Below, one piece after another: positions 35,618 through 43,750 of a stretch of 64,000 bases of DNA. The stretch comes from an uncultured Selenomonadales bacterium (lineage in GTDB: Bacteria > Bacillota > Negativicutes > Selenomonadales > Selenomonadaceae). The notes beneath the pieces were generated by a model. It did not search any database. It saw only the letters and a program-made list of their open reading frames with translations, and was not told the origin of the DNA. The translations under genes were made by a program, and so were the position numbers. Position 1 is the first letter of the stretch. Each line of letters starts with the position of its first letter. The stretch is taken from the NCBI GenBank assembly GCA_937901445.1, contig CALDHY010000021.1:1-64000 (forward strand), in the 5' to 3' direction.

Positions 35618-36973
35618 TACTGACAATAATTCATCGCGTTTAGTTTCCATTAAAACTTTATCGCCGCGAGATTCAACATTCAATCTGATATAGGGTTCAG
35701 TTTGCGAGCCGCGCAGGTTAAAACGCCAATTTTCAAAGTCGACGCTTAAGCCGTCAATCTTGCTGACAGAAACACCTTGCGGCGCGTAAATTTTTTCAAT
35801 TTTATCCATAATTTCTTTGACTTTATCGACGCCTGAAACTTTAGTATTAATTTCGCCGGAAACAGGGAAGTTTGCAATTTTATCAGCCATAAGTTCAGAA
35901 AGTTTTTTATCAGTTTGACTAAGCAACTCCAAAATTAAAAGCCACGTGATCATCCCGCTGTCACAATAATAAAAATCTCTGAAGTAATGATGCGACGCCA
36001 TTTCGCCGCCGTAAACTGCATTATTTTCGCGCAGTACCGCCTTCATATAGGTATGCCCCGACCGACAAATAATCGCTTCGCCGCCGAGTTTTTCTACAAC
36101 GTCAAGCGTTGCCAAAAGTGCGCGCGGTTCACAAACAATTTTTGCGCCGGGATTTTTCTTGAGAAAAGCTTCAGCAAGAAAACAAACCATATAGCAACCT
36201 TCAATGAAATTTCCCTGTTCGTCAAACAAAAAGCATCTGTCAAAATCGCCGTCAAATGCAATTCCGCAATCTGCGCGACTTTCAATGACAGCCTTGACGG
36301 TTGCAACGCGGGAATCTTCCAACAAAGGATTGGGGACGCCGTTGGGGAAAAATCCGTTTGCATTGTTGTAGATTTTCACAAATTCAAACGGCAAGAATTT
36401 TTCAATTTCGTTTATTATTGGACCCGCCGAGCCGTTGCCGGTATTTACAACAACTTTAAGCGGCTTTAATTTTTTCACGTCAATATAACTCAACAATTTT
36501 TTTATGTAGTCATGAAGAATATCAATTTTGTAAACGGAGCCGGTTGCTTTTCTGAAAGACCAGTCGAAATTTTCATTTTCAACGGCGGCTTTAATGTCAA
36601 GCAAGCCGGTTTTTGGCGCAACAGGTTTAACGCCTTTTTTGACGAATTTTAAGCCGTTGTATTCTTTGGGATTGTGTGAGGCAGTAACCATAATTCCGCC
36701 GTCAAAATCGTGAAAGCCCGTAGCAAAATAAATCATTTCCGTGCCGCACTGTCCAACGTCGAAAACGTCACAGCCTGCCTCTGTAAGCCCGCGCGTCAAG
36801 GCGTCAGCGATTGTAGGACCGGTAAGCCGAATATCGTGCCCTATGGCAACTTTTTTGGCGTTGAAAAGTCCCGGAAAAACCCTGCCGACCCTGTATGCAA
36901 GTTCTTGATTCACACTTTCGGGATAAATTCCGCGAATGTCATACGCGCCAAAACCCTTTGTGTTAATTGCCAT
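35606..36973 (-). CDS. manB: Phosphomannomutase/phosphoglucomutase (ManB/AlgC type)
   Basis: Alpha-D-phosphohexomutase of 455 residues. Seen: GFGAYDIRGIYPESVNQELAYRVGRVF, catalytic TASHNPKEYNGLKFV, metal loop DGDFDRCF, sugar loop GGEMASHHYF and the C-terminal LRGSQTEPYIRLNVES phosphate site. It converts mannose-6-phosphate to mannose-1-phosphate and probably glucose phosphates too. It starts the leftward operon of sugar-phosphate genes. The ATG at 36971-36973 follows AGGAGCGTG. The mannose-6-phosphate isomerase fusion at 41832 would feed it. Confidence 0.9.
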   Translation of the reverse strand: MAINTKGFGAYDIRGIYPESVNQELAYRVGRVFPGLFNAKKVAIGHDIRLTGPTIADALTRGLTEAGCDVFDVGQCGTEMIYFATGFHDFDGGIMVTASHNPKEYNGLKFVKKGVKPVAPKTGLLDIKAAVENENFDWSFRKATGSVYKIDILHDYIKKLLSYIDVKKLKPLKVVVNTGNGSAGPIINEIEKFLPFEFVKIYNNANGFFPNGVPNPLLEDSRVATVKAVIESRADCGIAFDGDFDRCFLFDEQGNFIEGCYMVCFLAEAFLKKNPGAKIVCEPRALLATLDVVEKLGGEAIICRSGHTYMKAVLRENNAVYGGEMASHHYFRDFYYCDSGMITWLLILELLSQTDKKLSELMADKIANFPVSGEINTKVSGVDKVKEIMDKIEKIYAPQGVSVSKIDGLSVDFENWRFNLRGSQTEPYIRLNVESRGDKVLMETKRDELLSVIRE

Positions 36974-37086
36974 ATCTCACACGCTCCTATTTTAAAATTT
37001 CTAACAATTTTTAAATTTCTATTCTGCGTTGTAAAAAAATTTCCTTTAAAATTTGCAGAAAATTTTCAATGAATTTTTAATGAATT

Positions 37087-37115
37087 TTGACTTTACAAAA
37101 AGTCTTTAGTAGAAT
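37087..37115 (+). promoter_or_regulatory. Promoter of the DUF488/dual-OB pair
   Basis: TTGACT (37087-37092), 17-base spacer, TAGAAT (37110-37115). It lies in the divergent gap between manB and the DUF488 gene. Confidence 0.7.
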
Positions 37116-37141
37116 AAAAAAAACTGCGCGAGGTGTTAGTT

Positions 37142-37609
37142 ATGACTAAAAAAAATTCCACGCCCGCCAAAATTTTTACAATCGGCTTTACGAAAAAAGG
37201 CGCAGAAACTTTTTTTGAACTTTTGGAAATGCACGGGATAACTGAATTAATAGACGTGCGACTTTACAACAACACTCAACTTTTAGGCTTTACAAAGGCT
37301 CCGGATTTAAAATTTTTCCTGAAAAGAGTTTCAAGCATTGACTACCGCCACGATTTAAAATTTACGCCGACGAAGGAACTTTTGCAAAATTATCAAGAAA
37401 AGTTAATCACGTGGCAAGAATACGTTGAAGAGTTTGAAAAGATAATGCAGGCGCGGCGAATTGTACCGCACATTTTAACAAATTATTCAGATTCGCCGGA
37501 AGTTCGATATTGTTTACTTTGTACGGAAGTTAGCGCGGCAAATTGTCACAGACGGCTTGTAGCTGAAAAATTTGCTGAAGTTTTTGGAATGGAGATTGTG
37601 CACTTGTGA
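37142..37609 (+). CDS. DUF488 domain protein
   Basis: 155-residue member of DUF488. Seen: FTIGFTKKGAETFFELLEMHGITELIDVRLYNNTQLLGFTKAPDLKFFL, then ITWQEYVEEFEKIM and a Cys/His cluster YCLLCTEVSAANCHRRLVAEKF typical of the family. Function is not established; the fold and motifs suggest an enzyme or nucleic-acid-linked role. ATG 37142 fits AGGTG better than GTG 37133. The next gene starts inside its stop codon (GTGA), so the two are translationally coupled and probably one functional unit. Confidence 0.88.
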   Translation: MTKKNSTPAKIFTIGFTKKGAETFFELLEMHGITELIDVRLYNNTQLLGFTKAPDLKFFLKRVSSIDYRHDLKFTPTKELLQNYQEKLITWQEYVEEFEKIMQARRIVPHILTNYSDSPEVRYCLLCTEVSAANCHRRLVAEKFAEVFGMEIVHL

Positions 37610-38250
37610 AAAAATTAATCGTGATTCTTGCCAAAAGTGCAAAGTACGGTAATTATTGCGTGGCAGGGATTGAACTTTCAACCAATAAATGGATTCGCCC
37701 AATTTCGCACGATGAAAAAATTGAAGACGCCGTAACCGCCGCCGAATTAACCTGCACAGATAAAACTGAAGCGCAAATTTTGGATATTGTAGAAATTGAC
37801 TTTGAAGATACGCCCGTTGCAAATGAAGTTCAGCCCGAAAATTCTTTCTTCCAAAATACGGCGTGGCAAAAATACGGGCGTTGGAGCTTATCTGACTTTG
37901 AAAAATTTTGCGGCTTCGACACTACAGATTTTATTTTTTACGATAACTCGCGCAGGCTTGAACTTTCGACGATAACCGAAAAAAATAAATCGCTGCTGAT
38001 TCTGCCGGTTGAAAATATTTCAATCAGTACAGAACTTCGCAATGATGATTTAAAATTTTACGCCAATTTTACTTACGGCGGGATAAAATATAAAAATTTC
38101 GGCGTGGGCGATATTTCATTGAGGCAAAAATTTTCTGACAAGCTGTGCGGTAATTTTTTTGTTGCCAAAAAAGCCGTTGCCACTTTCAGCTTGACTAATC
38201 CCTACAAAGATAATCGTTGCTATAAAATGCTGGCGAATTTGTTTACCTAA
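37606..38250 (+). CDS. Dual OB-domain-like partner of DUF488
   Basis: 214 residues, starting at a GTG that overlaps the DUF488 stop by four bases. It begins KKLIVILAKSAKYGNYCVAGIELSTNKWIRPIS, which resembles the first strand set of proteins annotated as dual OB domain-containing. A second beta-rich part (LSTITEKNKSLLILPVENIS...) and a short C-terminal motif SLTNPYKDNRCYKML follow. In other genomes such proteins accompany DUF488. The name is from memory of the pattern, so it is tentative. No membrane segment. Confidence 0.6.
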   Translation: MKKLIVILAKSAKYGNYCVAGIELSTNKWIRPISHDEKIEDAVTAAELTCTDKTEAQILDIVEIDFEDTPVANEVQPENSFFQNTAWQKYGRWSLSDFEKFCGFDTTDFIFYDNSRRLELSTITEKNKSLLILPVENISISTELRNDDLKFYANFTYGGIKYKNFGVGDISLRQKFSDKLCGNFFVAKKAVATFSLTNPYKDNRCYKMLANLFT

Positions 38251-38252
38251 AC

Positions 38253-38280
38253 TTTACTAAAAAAAACTTCGTGCTATAAT
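38253..38280 (+). promoter_or_regulatory. Promoter of hemA
   Basis: TTTACT (38253-38258), 16-base spacer, TATAAT (38275-38280), about 30 bases before the start codon. Confidence 0.6.
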
Positions 38281-38310
38281 TTCGCTATTATTTATTTGGG
38301 AGAGACAGAA

Positions 38311-39558
38311 ATGCACTTAAAAATATTGGGGCTGAACTATAAAACCGCTCCGATAGAAATTAGAGAAAAATTTTCAGTTACAAAAGAATCAATCAAACGC
38401 GGGCTTGAAAATCTTGACGAATACGAAGGCTTAAATGAGGCGGTTATTCTTTCAACTTGCAACCGTACCGAAATTTACGCCGTAACTTCCGGCGATTGTG
38501 AGGACAGCGTCAAAATTTTTCTGAATGATTTAATTGGCGGCGGCAACGTTGAAAATTTTTTATACGAATATGACGGCGAAAATTGCATACGTCATTTGTT
38601 TGAAGTGGCGTCGAGTTTAGATTCATTGATTTTGGGTGAAGGGCAGATTCTTTCACAAGTCAAAGACGCCTATACAATCGCAAAAAATATTGGTGCAACA
38701 AGTACGATTTTGAACACGCTTTTTCACAGGGCAATAGCCGTCGGCAAAAATGTTCGTACCGAAACTAAAATTGCTTACAATTCGGTTTCTGTCAGTTCGG
38801 CGGCGGTTGAACTTGCGGCTGAAAAATTGAACGGCTTGAAAGATAAAGACGCGCTTATTTTCGGCGCAGGTAAAATGGCGCAACTTACCGCCCAACATTT
38901 AAAAGCGCACGGCGTCAAAAAAATTTTCGTTGCCAATCATCATTTGGAACGCGCTGAAGAAATGGCGGCAAAAATTGGCGGCGAAGCTGTGGCGTGGGAA
39001 GATGCACTTTACCGCGCAGTTGACGTTGACATTATTATTACTTCGACGGGTGCGCCGCACTACGTTATTAAAACGTGGCAAACTCAACAGCTTATGGCGC
39101 GTCGTACAGGGCGCGGGATTTTTTTTATTGATATAGCTGTACCGCGTGACGTTGATCCTGAAGTTGGAAAAATTAAAGGCGTTACACTTTACAACATTGA
39201 CGATTTGGAAGCGGTTGTAGAATCGCACGTAAAGGCGCGGCAACTTGAAGCTGAATCTGCGCGAAAAATTATTGAAGTCGAAGTTGCGGCAATGACGGAG
39301 CGTTTCAAGTATTTAAAATTTCAGCCGTTAATGGCGGACTTATCGAACCGCGCCGAAAAAATTCGTGAACGTGAACTCAAAAGAATTTCCGGCAAGTTGC
39401 CAAATTTGACTGAAGATGAACGCCGCACAGTCGAACAAATGACTAAAAAAATTGTACGAAAACTTTTGCGCCTGCCAATGATGAAACTCAACGCCTCCGC
39501 CGGTACGAATGAAGAAAATTTTTACGCGGCGGCTATGCAAGCTCTTTTCAGGGAATAA
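38311..39558 (+). CDS. hemA: Glutamyl-tRNA reductase
   Basis: Reduces glutamyl-tRNA(Glu) to glutamate-1-semialdehyde, first step of tetrapyrrole synthesis. ATG 38311 with GGGAGAGA is preferred over the upstream TTG, giving 415 residues. Seen: ILGLNYKTAPIEIREKFS, catalytic Cys in STCNRTEIYAV (about residue 49), SLDSLILGEGQILSQVKDAY, GAGKMAQLTAQHL (NADPH site) and the C-terminal dimerisation helix region. No other heme genes follow directly; the next gene is an ECF transporter ATPase, as would fit cobalt/corrinoid supply, but that is inference. The stop TAA opens heptamer array K. Confidence 0.95.
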   Translation: MHLKILGLNYKTAPIEIREKFSVTKESIKRGLENLDEYEGLNEAVILSTCNRTEIYAVTSGDCEDSVKIFLNDLIGGGNVENFLYEYDGENCIRHLFEVASSLDSLILGEGQILSQVKDAYTIAKNIGATSTILNTLFHRAIAVGKNVRTETKIAYNSVSVSSAAVELAAEKLNGLKDKDALIFGAGKMAQLTAQHLKAHGVKKIFVANHHLERAEEMAAKIGGEAVAWEDALYRAVDVDIIITSTGAPHYVIKTWQTQQLMARRTGRGIFFIDIAVPRDVDPEVGKIKGVTLYNIDDLEAVVESHVKARQLEAESARKIIEVEVAAMTERFKYLKFQPLMADLSNRAEKIRERELKRISGKLPNLTEDERRTVEQMTKKIVRKLLRLPMMKLNASAGTNEENFYAAAMQALFRE

Positions 39559-39584
39559 GGGCTAAGGGCTAAGGACTAGGGATT
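39556..39584. repeat. Heptamer array K, anchored on the hemA stop and running into the ecfA start
   Basis: Stop TAA then GGGCTAAGGGCTAAGGACTA and GGGATT, ending directly at the ATG of ecfA. No other Shine-Dalgarno is present, so AAGGA or TAGGG of the array probably acts as one. Confidence 0.85.
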
Positions 39585-40397
39585 ATGGAAATTATAAAAG
39601 CTGAAAATCTTAAGCATATTTATAAAACGGCGGCGGGCGATAAACTTGCTCTTGACGAAATTAATTTTACGATTGACGACGGCGAATTTATAGCGATAAT
39701 CGGCACGAACGGCAGCGGCAAAAGTACGCTTGCAAAACATTTCAACGCGCTTTTAAAACCTGCCGCCGGAAAAATTTTTGTCAACGGGCTTGATACTTCT
39801 GATGAAAAAAATCTTTGGGCAATTCGTGAAAATGTTGGAATGGTTTTTCAGAATCCCGATAACGAAATTGTAGCGGCGATTGTCGAAGATGATATTGCAT
39901 TTGGACCGGAAAATTTGGGGATTGAACCGGCAGAAATTCGGCGGCGCGTAGACCTTGCACTTGATACAGTCAACATGACAAGCTACAAAAATTTTTCGCC
40001 GAGCAAACTTTCAGGCGGGCAAAAACAAAGAATCGCCATTGCCGGCGCAGTTGCAATGCAAACAAAAATTATCGTATTCGATGAACCGACGGCAATGCTT
40101 GACCCGCAAGGACGCCGTGAAGTTTTAAATACAATACAAAAACTTCATCGCGCAGGTTTGACGATTATTTTAATAACACATTTTATGGAAGAGGCGGCAA
40201 CTGCTGACAGAATTTTTGTAATGGAACGCGGCAAAATTTTAAAAATTGGCACGCCGAAAGAAATTTTTTCAAACGTCAAAGAAATAAAGCGGCTCGGCTT
40301 AGATGTTCCCGTTGCGGCAGAATTGGCGGCGCGACTGAAACTTCCCGCCGGTATTTTAACCGCCAAAGATTTAATATCAGCACTTTCAGTAAAATAA
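39585..40397 (+). CDS. ecfA1: Energy-coupling factor transporter ATPase EcfA/CbiO
   Basis: Cytoplasmic ATPase of an ECF vitamin or metal transporter. Walker A GTNGSGKST, Q-loop VFQNPDNEIVA, signature LSGGQKQRIAIAGAVA, Walker B IIVFDEPTAMLDP and switch His in ITHFMEEA. 270 residues; QNPDNEIVAAIVEDDIAFGPENLG is typical of the EcfA1 group. The usual partners ecfA2 and ecfT are not adjacent. An orphan S component lies at 47191. The substrate is unknown. Confidence 0.9.
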   Translation: MEIIKAENLKHIYKTAAGDKLALDEINFTIDDGEFIAIIGTNGSGKSTLAKHFNALLKPAAGKIFVNGLDTSDEKNLWAIRENVGMVFQNPDNEIVAAIVEDDIAFGPENLGIEPAEIRRRVDLALDTVNMTSYKNFSPSKLSGGQKQRIAIAGAVAMQTKIIVFDEPTAMLDPQGRREVLNTIQKLHRAGLTIILITHFMEEAATADRIFVMERGKILKIGTPKEIFSNVKEIKRLGLDVPVAAELAARLKLPAGILTAKDLISALSVK

Positions 40398-40439
40398 ATT
40401 TTGTAATATAATTCACTGCAAAAAAAGTTGGAAATGATT

Positions 40440-40889
40440 ATGAGAAAAATTTTTTTGATAGTTGGATTTTTTTTTATGTTAATAGGGATTTTCGGTTTTT
40501 CGTACACGTGGAATCACGACCACCGCAAGACTGAATTTTTGGAAGAATACGCCACGCTTGAATTTGTATCTGCGCGAGATGAACAGGGTTACCTTGAGGG
40601 CGCAAATTTGAGTTTGTGGGATTATCGATTTGACAAGGCGCAACTTTTAAACAAGGCGATAATTTTTATTGACGGCGTCCCGTGGGAACTTGAAGCCGCC
40701 ACTCGTCAAACTCTTTCAAACAGCCGCAACGAAAATAAATTATTTATCCAATTTCCAAAAGCAAGCCTGCGCGATATGTTGACGGCAAAAGAATTTCGGC
40801 TAAAATTTTACTATGACAACGGACAATCAATCGACTTGCCGCTAAGTAAAAAAGAATTAATCACGTGGCAAAGAAAATTACGCTGGTAA
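40440..40889 (+). CDS. Unrecognised membrane-anchored protein
   Basis: About 149 residues. A single N-terminal hydrophobic segment (IFLIVGFFFMLIGIFGFSYTW, about 4-24) is followed by a polar domain with no family I can name. That domain would lie outside the membrane if the segment is an uncleaved anchor. ATG 40440 has GGAAATGATT upstream; an ATG at 40434 and TTG 40428 are alternatives. It lies between ecfA1 and a carbohydrate deacetylase gene, in the same direction and 11 bases from the latter. Confidence 0.65.
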   Translation: MRKIFLIVGFFFMLIGIFGFSYTWNHDHRKTEFLEEYATLEFVSARDEQGYLEGANLSLWDYRFDKAQLLNKAIIFIDGVPWELEAATRQTLSNSRNENKLFIQFPKASLRDMLTAKEFRLKFYYDNGQSIDLPLSKKELITWQRKLRW

Positions 40890-40900
40890 GGGGGAATTTT

Positions 40901-41749
40901 TTGAAACAGTTAATCATAAACGCCGACGATTTTGGGCGGCACAAGTCAATAAATACTGCGGTTGCAAAGGCTTTAAAAAAAGGTTGCCTGCGTTCAGCCA
41001 CGATTATGGCGGGCGGAAAATTTTTTGAACACGCCGTTGAAGTTGCCAAAAAAAATCCAAAATTGGGCGTAGGGATTCACTTCACTTTAGCGAATGGTTA
41101 TCCCGTGTTGCCGCCTGAAGAAATTCCTTCACTTGTCACGCCGGAGGGAATTTTTCACGCAAATTATATTGAGTTTCTGAAATTGTACGTCAAGGGCAAA
41201 ATTAATCGCGCAGAAATTCAGGCTGAACTTGCCGCGCAGTTGGAAAAAGTTACTCGCGCCGGTTTAACCTTAACGCACTTTGACAGCCACCAGCATTTGC
41301 ATCATTTTCCCGGTATTATTGGAATTGCGCTGAAACTTGCACGGGCGGCGAATATCCCCGCAATGCGCGTAGCTGACACAAAAATTTTGGACGGCTCAAT
41401 AGAAAGTTTTGGGCAAGTTATAGGGCGGCTCGGCTTAGGTTCACTTGCAAAATTTGCCGCTCATTCTGCACACACAAAAAACATTTTGACGCCGGATCAT
41501 TTTTCGGGAATTGTGGCGGGCGAATCTGTTACCGAAAGATTTTTGGCAAAAGTTATCAGAAATTTGGGCGAAGGTACAACTGAAGTAATGCTGCATCCCG
41601 GTACAAAAAATTCAACGTTGCAGAAATTTTGCGAATGGGAACACGATTTTGAGGCTGAACTCAACGCCGTTACTTCAGCAAAAATTTTAAAACTGCTTAT
41701 TAAAGAAAATGTTTCTGTTGTAAATTTCAGCGCGTTATCTAAGGAATAA
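40901..41749 (+). CDS. ChbG/HpnK family carbohydrate deacetylase
   Basis: YdjC-fold deacetylase of 282 residues. The metal and active-site pattern is KQLIINADDFGRHKSIN at the start, GVGIHFTLANGYPVLP, and THFDSHQHLHHFPGI. Relatives remove an acetyl group from chito-oligosaccharides (ChbG) or act in hopanoid synthesis (HpnK). The TTG at 40901 follows AAGGGGG, so an earlier ATG at 40865 within the upstream gene is rejected. Substrate unknown. The stop TAA opens heptamer array L. Confidence 0.88.
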   Translation: MKQLIINADDFGRHKSINTAVAKALKKGCLRSATIMAGGKFFEHAVEVAKKNPKLGVGIHFTLANGYPVLPPEEIPSLVTPEGIFHANYIEFLKLYVKGKINRAEIQAELAAQLEKVTRAGLTLTHFDSHQHLHHFPGIIGIALKLARAANIPAMRVADTKILDGSIESFGQVIGRLGLGSLAKFAAHSAHTKNILTPDHFSGIVAGESVTERFLAKVIRNLGEGTTEVMLHPGTKNSTLQKFCEWEHDFEAELNAVTSAKILKLLIKENVSVVNFSALSKE

Positions 41750-41806
41750 GGGCTAAGGATTAAGGCAAAAATTTCTAGTCCTTAATTCTTAATCCTTAAC
41801 CCTTAA
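41747..41806. repeat. Heptamer array L with both arms
   Basis: The stop TAA is followed by GGGCTAAGGATTAAGG. A CAAAAATTT turn and complementary units TAGTCCTTAATTCTTAATCC and TTAACCCTTAA follow, up to the CGACTGAAAGGAG leader of the next gene. Confidence 0.88.
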
Positions 41807-41831
41807 AAATCGACTGAAAGGAGATTTTATA

Positions 41832-43682
41832 ATGGCTATTTTCAAATTGAAACCGGCTTGCAAAGATTATTTGTGGGGCGGTCATCGACTGGTTGAAGAA
41901 TACGGCGTTGAATATGACGGCGCAATTTTGGCGGAGGCGTGGGAACTTTCAGCACATCCCGCCGGTGCGTCAACTATTACCAACGGCAAATACTCTGGCA
42001 AAACTTTAAAAGAATACCTTGAAATTGAAGGGCTTGAAGTTTTGGGCACGCACTGCCGCCGCTTCCGTGAATTTCCTATTCTTACAAAATTTATTGACGC
42101 AAAAGACAACTTGTCAATTCAAGTACACCCTTCAAACGCCTACGCACTCAAAAACGAGGGACAATACGGCAAAACTGAAATGTGGTACGTACTTGACGCT
42201 GAAGACGGCGCGTTTTTGTATTACGGTTTTAAGCAGGAAATTTCTAAGGAAGAATTCGCGCAGCGTATCAGAGAAAATACTTTGCTGGAAGTTTTGAACG
42301 CCGTACCCGTCAAAAAGGGCGACGTGCTTTTCATTGAATCCGGAACTTTGCACGCCATAGGCAAGGGTATTTTAATTGCCGAAATTCAGCAAAATTCAAA
42401 TGTAACTTATAGAATTTACGATTACGGCAGAGTCGGCGCGGACGGCAAGAAACGTGATTTACACATTGAAAAAGCCCTTGCCGTTACAAACAGAATCCCT
42501 ATCGTTGCAAGTGCTGAAAGTTATCCGCACGTTGCAGACTGCGATTATTTCACTGTCGATAAATTAAATCTGGACGGCAAATTAACTTATCGCGTACAAG
42601 GCAACGTCAATGAAAAATCTTTTTTGAGCATTTTAATTTTGGACGGCGCGGGCGTTATCAGCAGCAAGGGCGAAAAACTTTCATACAAAAAAGGCGATTC
42701 ATTTTTCTTACCGGCAAACAGCGGCGATTGGCAAATTGAGGGAACTTGTGACGCGCTTTTAACTACAATTCGTGAAAAGGCTAATCCAATTCGTGTCGGC
42801 GTAAATATCGGCAGTTCAGAAATTCAAATGGGCGTTGTTAATGAACAGAATCAATTAATTGACGTGAAAAAATATCCAACTAATCCCAAAAGACCTGCGC
42901 GAGAAATAATTGACGAGACCGCCGAAAATATTTTGAAACTTTTGGCAGAAAATAATATTCCGCTTGAACAATGTGTAGGCGTCGGAGTTGGAGTTCCCGG
43001 CACAATCGACAGGCGCAAAGGTACGGTTGTTTACTCAAATAATATTCGCTGGGAAGACGTTCAACTTACAAAAACGCTCGGCGAAGTTATCCCTTGCCCC
43101 GTACGAATTGCAAATGACGCAGACTGCGCGGCGTTGGGCGAAGCTGTAGCAGGCGCGGGCAAAAATTTTTCTGATGTTGTAATGTTTACGCTGGGTAATG
43201 GAGTTGGCGGCGGAATTATTTTAAACGGCGAAATTTTTGAGGGCGGAATAATGGGCGGCAGTGAAGTCGGGCACCAAGTAATAAGAGTTCACGGGCGGTT
43301 ATGTACTTGCGGGCGTAAAGGTTGCCTTGAGGCTTATGTTTCAGTTCCTGCACTTTTAAAAGCGGCGGCGCAAGTTGCCGGTAAAGAAATGACACTTGAC
43401 GAAATTTTCACGCTTGCCAAAAATGAAAACGTCGAAATGATGGAAGTTGTTGAACAATATACTTTGATGCTCGGTCAGGGAATTGTTAATATTGTAAATA
43501 TGTTTCGCCCGCAATTAATTTTACTCGGCGGCGCAATGTCGGCTTATGCAAAAGATTTTATTGAACCGCTTGCAGATATTTTGAAAGAAGATTGTTTCGG
43601 CGGCGTGCACGCTCCAATTCCGCAAATTGCCATTGCCGAACTCGGCAGTAACGCCGGTATGATTGGAGCCGCTAATCTTTAA
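41832..43682 (+). CDS. Fusion of class I mannose-6-phosphate isomerase and ROK-family sugar kinase
   Basis: 616 residues with two enzymes in one chain. Residues 1 to about 315 are a ManA-type cupin isomerase (CKDYLWGGHRLVEEYG, LSIQVHPSN, GKTEMWYVLDAEDGA, GTLHAIGKGILIAEIQQNSNVTYRIYDYGR). From about 318, IRVGVNIGSSEIQMGVV begins a ROK kinase with GVGVPGTID, ANDADCAALGE (catalytic Asp), TLGNGVGGGIILNG and the zinc motif CTCGRKGCLE with an upstream His. The fusion could phosphorylate mannose or glucose and isomerise mannose-6-phosphate. No frameshift or internal stop separates the halves. The ATG follows CGACTGAAAGGAGATTTTA. It links to manB, pgm and pgi in the same window. Confidence 0.92.
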   Translation: MAIFKLKPACKDYLWGGHRLVEEYGVEYDGAILAEAWELSAHPAGASTITNGKYSGKTLKEYLEIEGLEVLGTHCRRFREFPILTKFIDAKDNLSIQVHPSNAYALKNEGQYGKTEMWYVLDAEDGAFLYYGFKQEISKEEFAQRIRENTLLEVLNAVPVKKGDVLFIESGTLHAIGKGILIAEIQQNSNVTYRIYDYGRVGADGKKRDLHIEKALAVTNRIPIVASAESYPHVADCDYFTVDKLNLDGKLTYRVQGNVNEKSFLSILILDGAGVISSKGEKLSYKKGDSFFLPANSGDWQIEGTCDALLTTIREKANPIRVGVNIGSSEIQMGVVNEQNQLIDVKKYPTNPKRPAREIIDETAENILKLLAENNIPLEQCVGVGVGVPGTIDRRKGTVVYSNNIRWEDVQLTKTLGEVIPCPVRIANDADCAALGEAVAGAGKNFSDVVMFTLGNGVGGGIILNGEIFEGGIMGGSEVGHQVIRVHGRLCTCGRKGCLEAYVSVPALLKAAAQVAGKEMTLDEIFTLAKNENVEMMEVVEQYTLMLGQGIVNIVNMFRPQLILLGGAMSAYAKDFIEPLADILKEDCFGGVHAPIPQIAIAELGSNAGMIGAANL

Positions 43683-43742
43683 GGGCTAGGGGATAGGGGC
43701 TAAGGATTAAGGGCTAGGGTTTAAGGATTAAAAGCTAAGGAT
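43680..43742. repeat. Heptamer array M, anchored on the isomerase/kinase stop
   Basis: Stop TAA then GGGCTAGGGGATAGGGGCTA and further units to AAGCTAAGGATTTTT. G-rich arm only. AAGGA at the end lies about ten bases before the comF ATG and is its only Shine-Dalgarno candidate. Confidence 0.85.
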
Positions 43743-43750
43743 TTTTAAAA

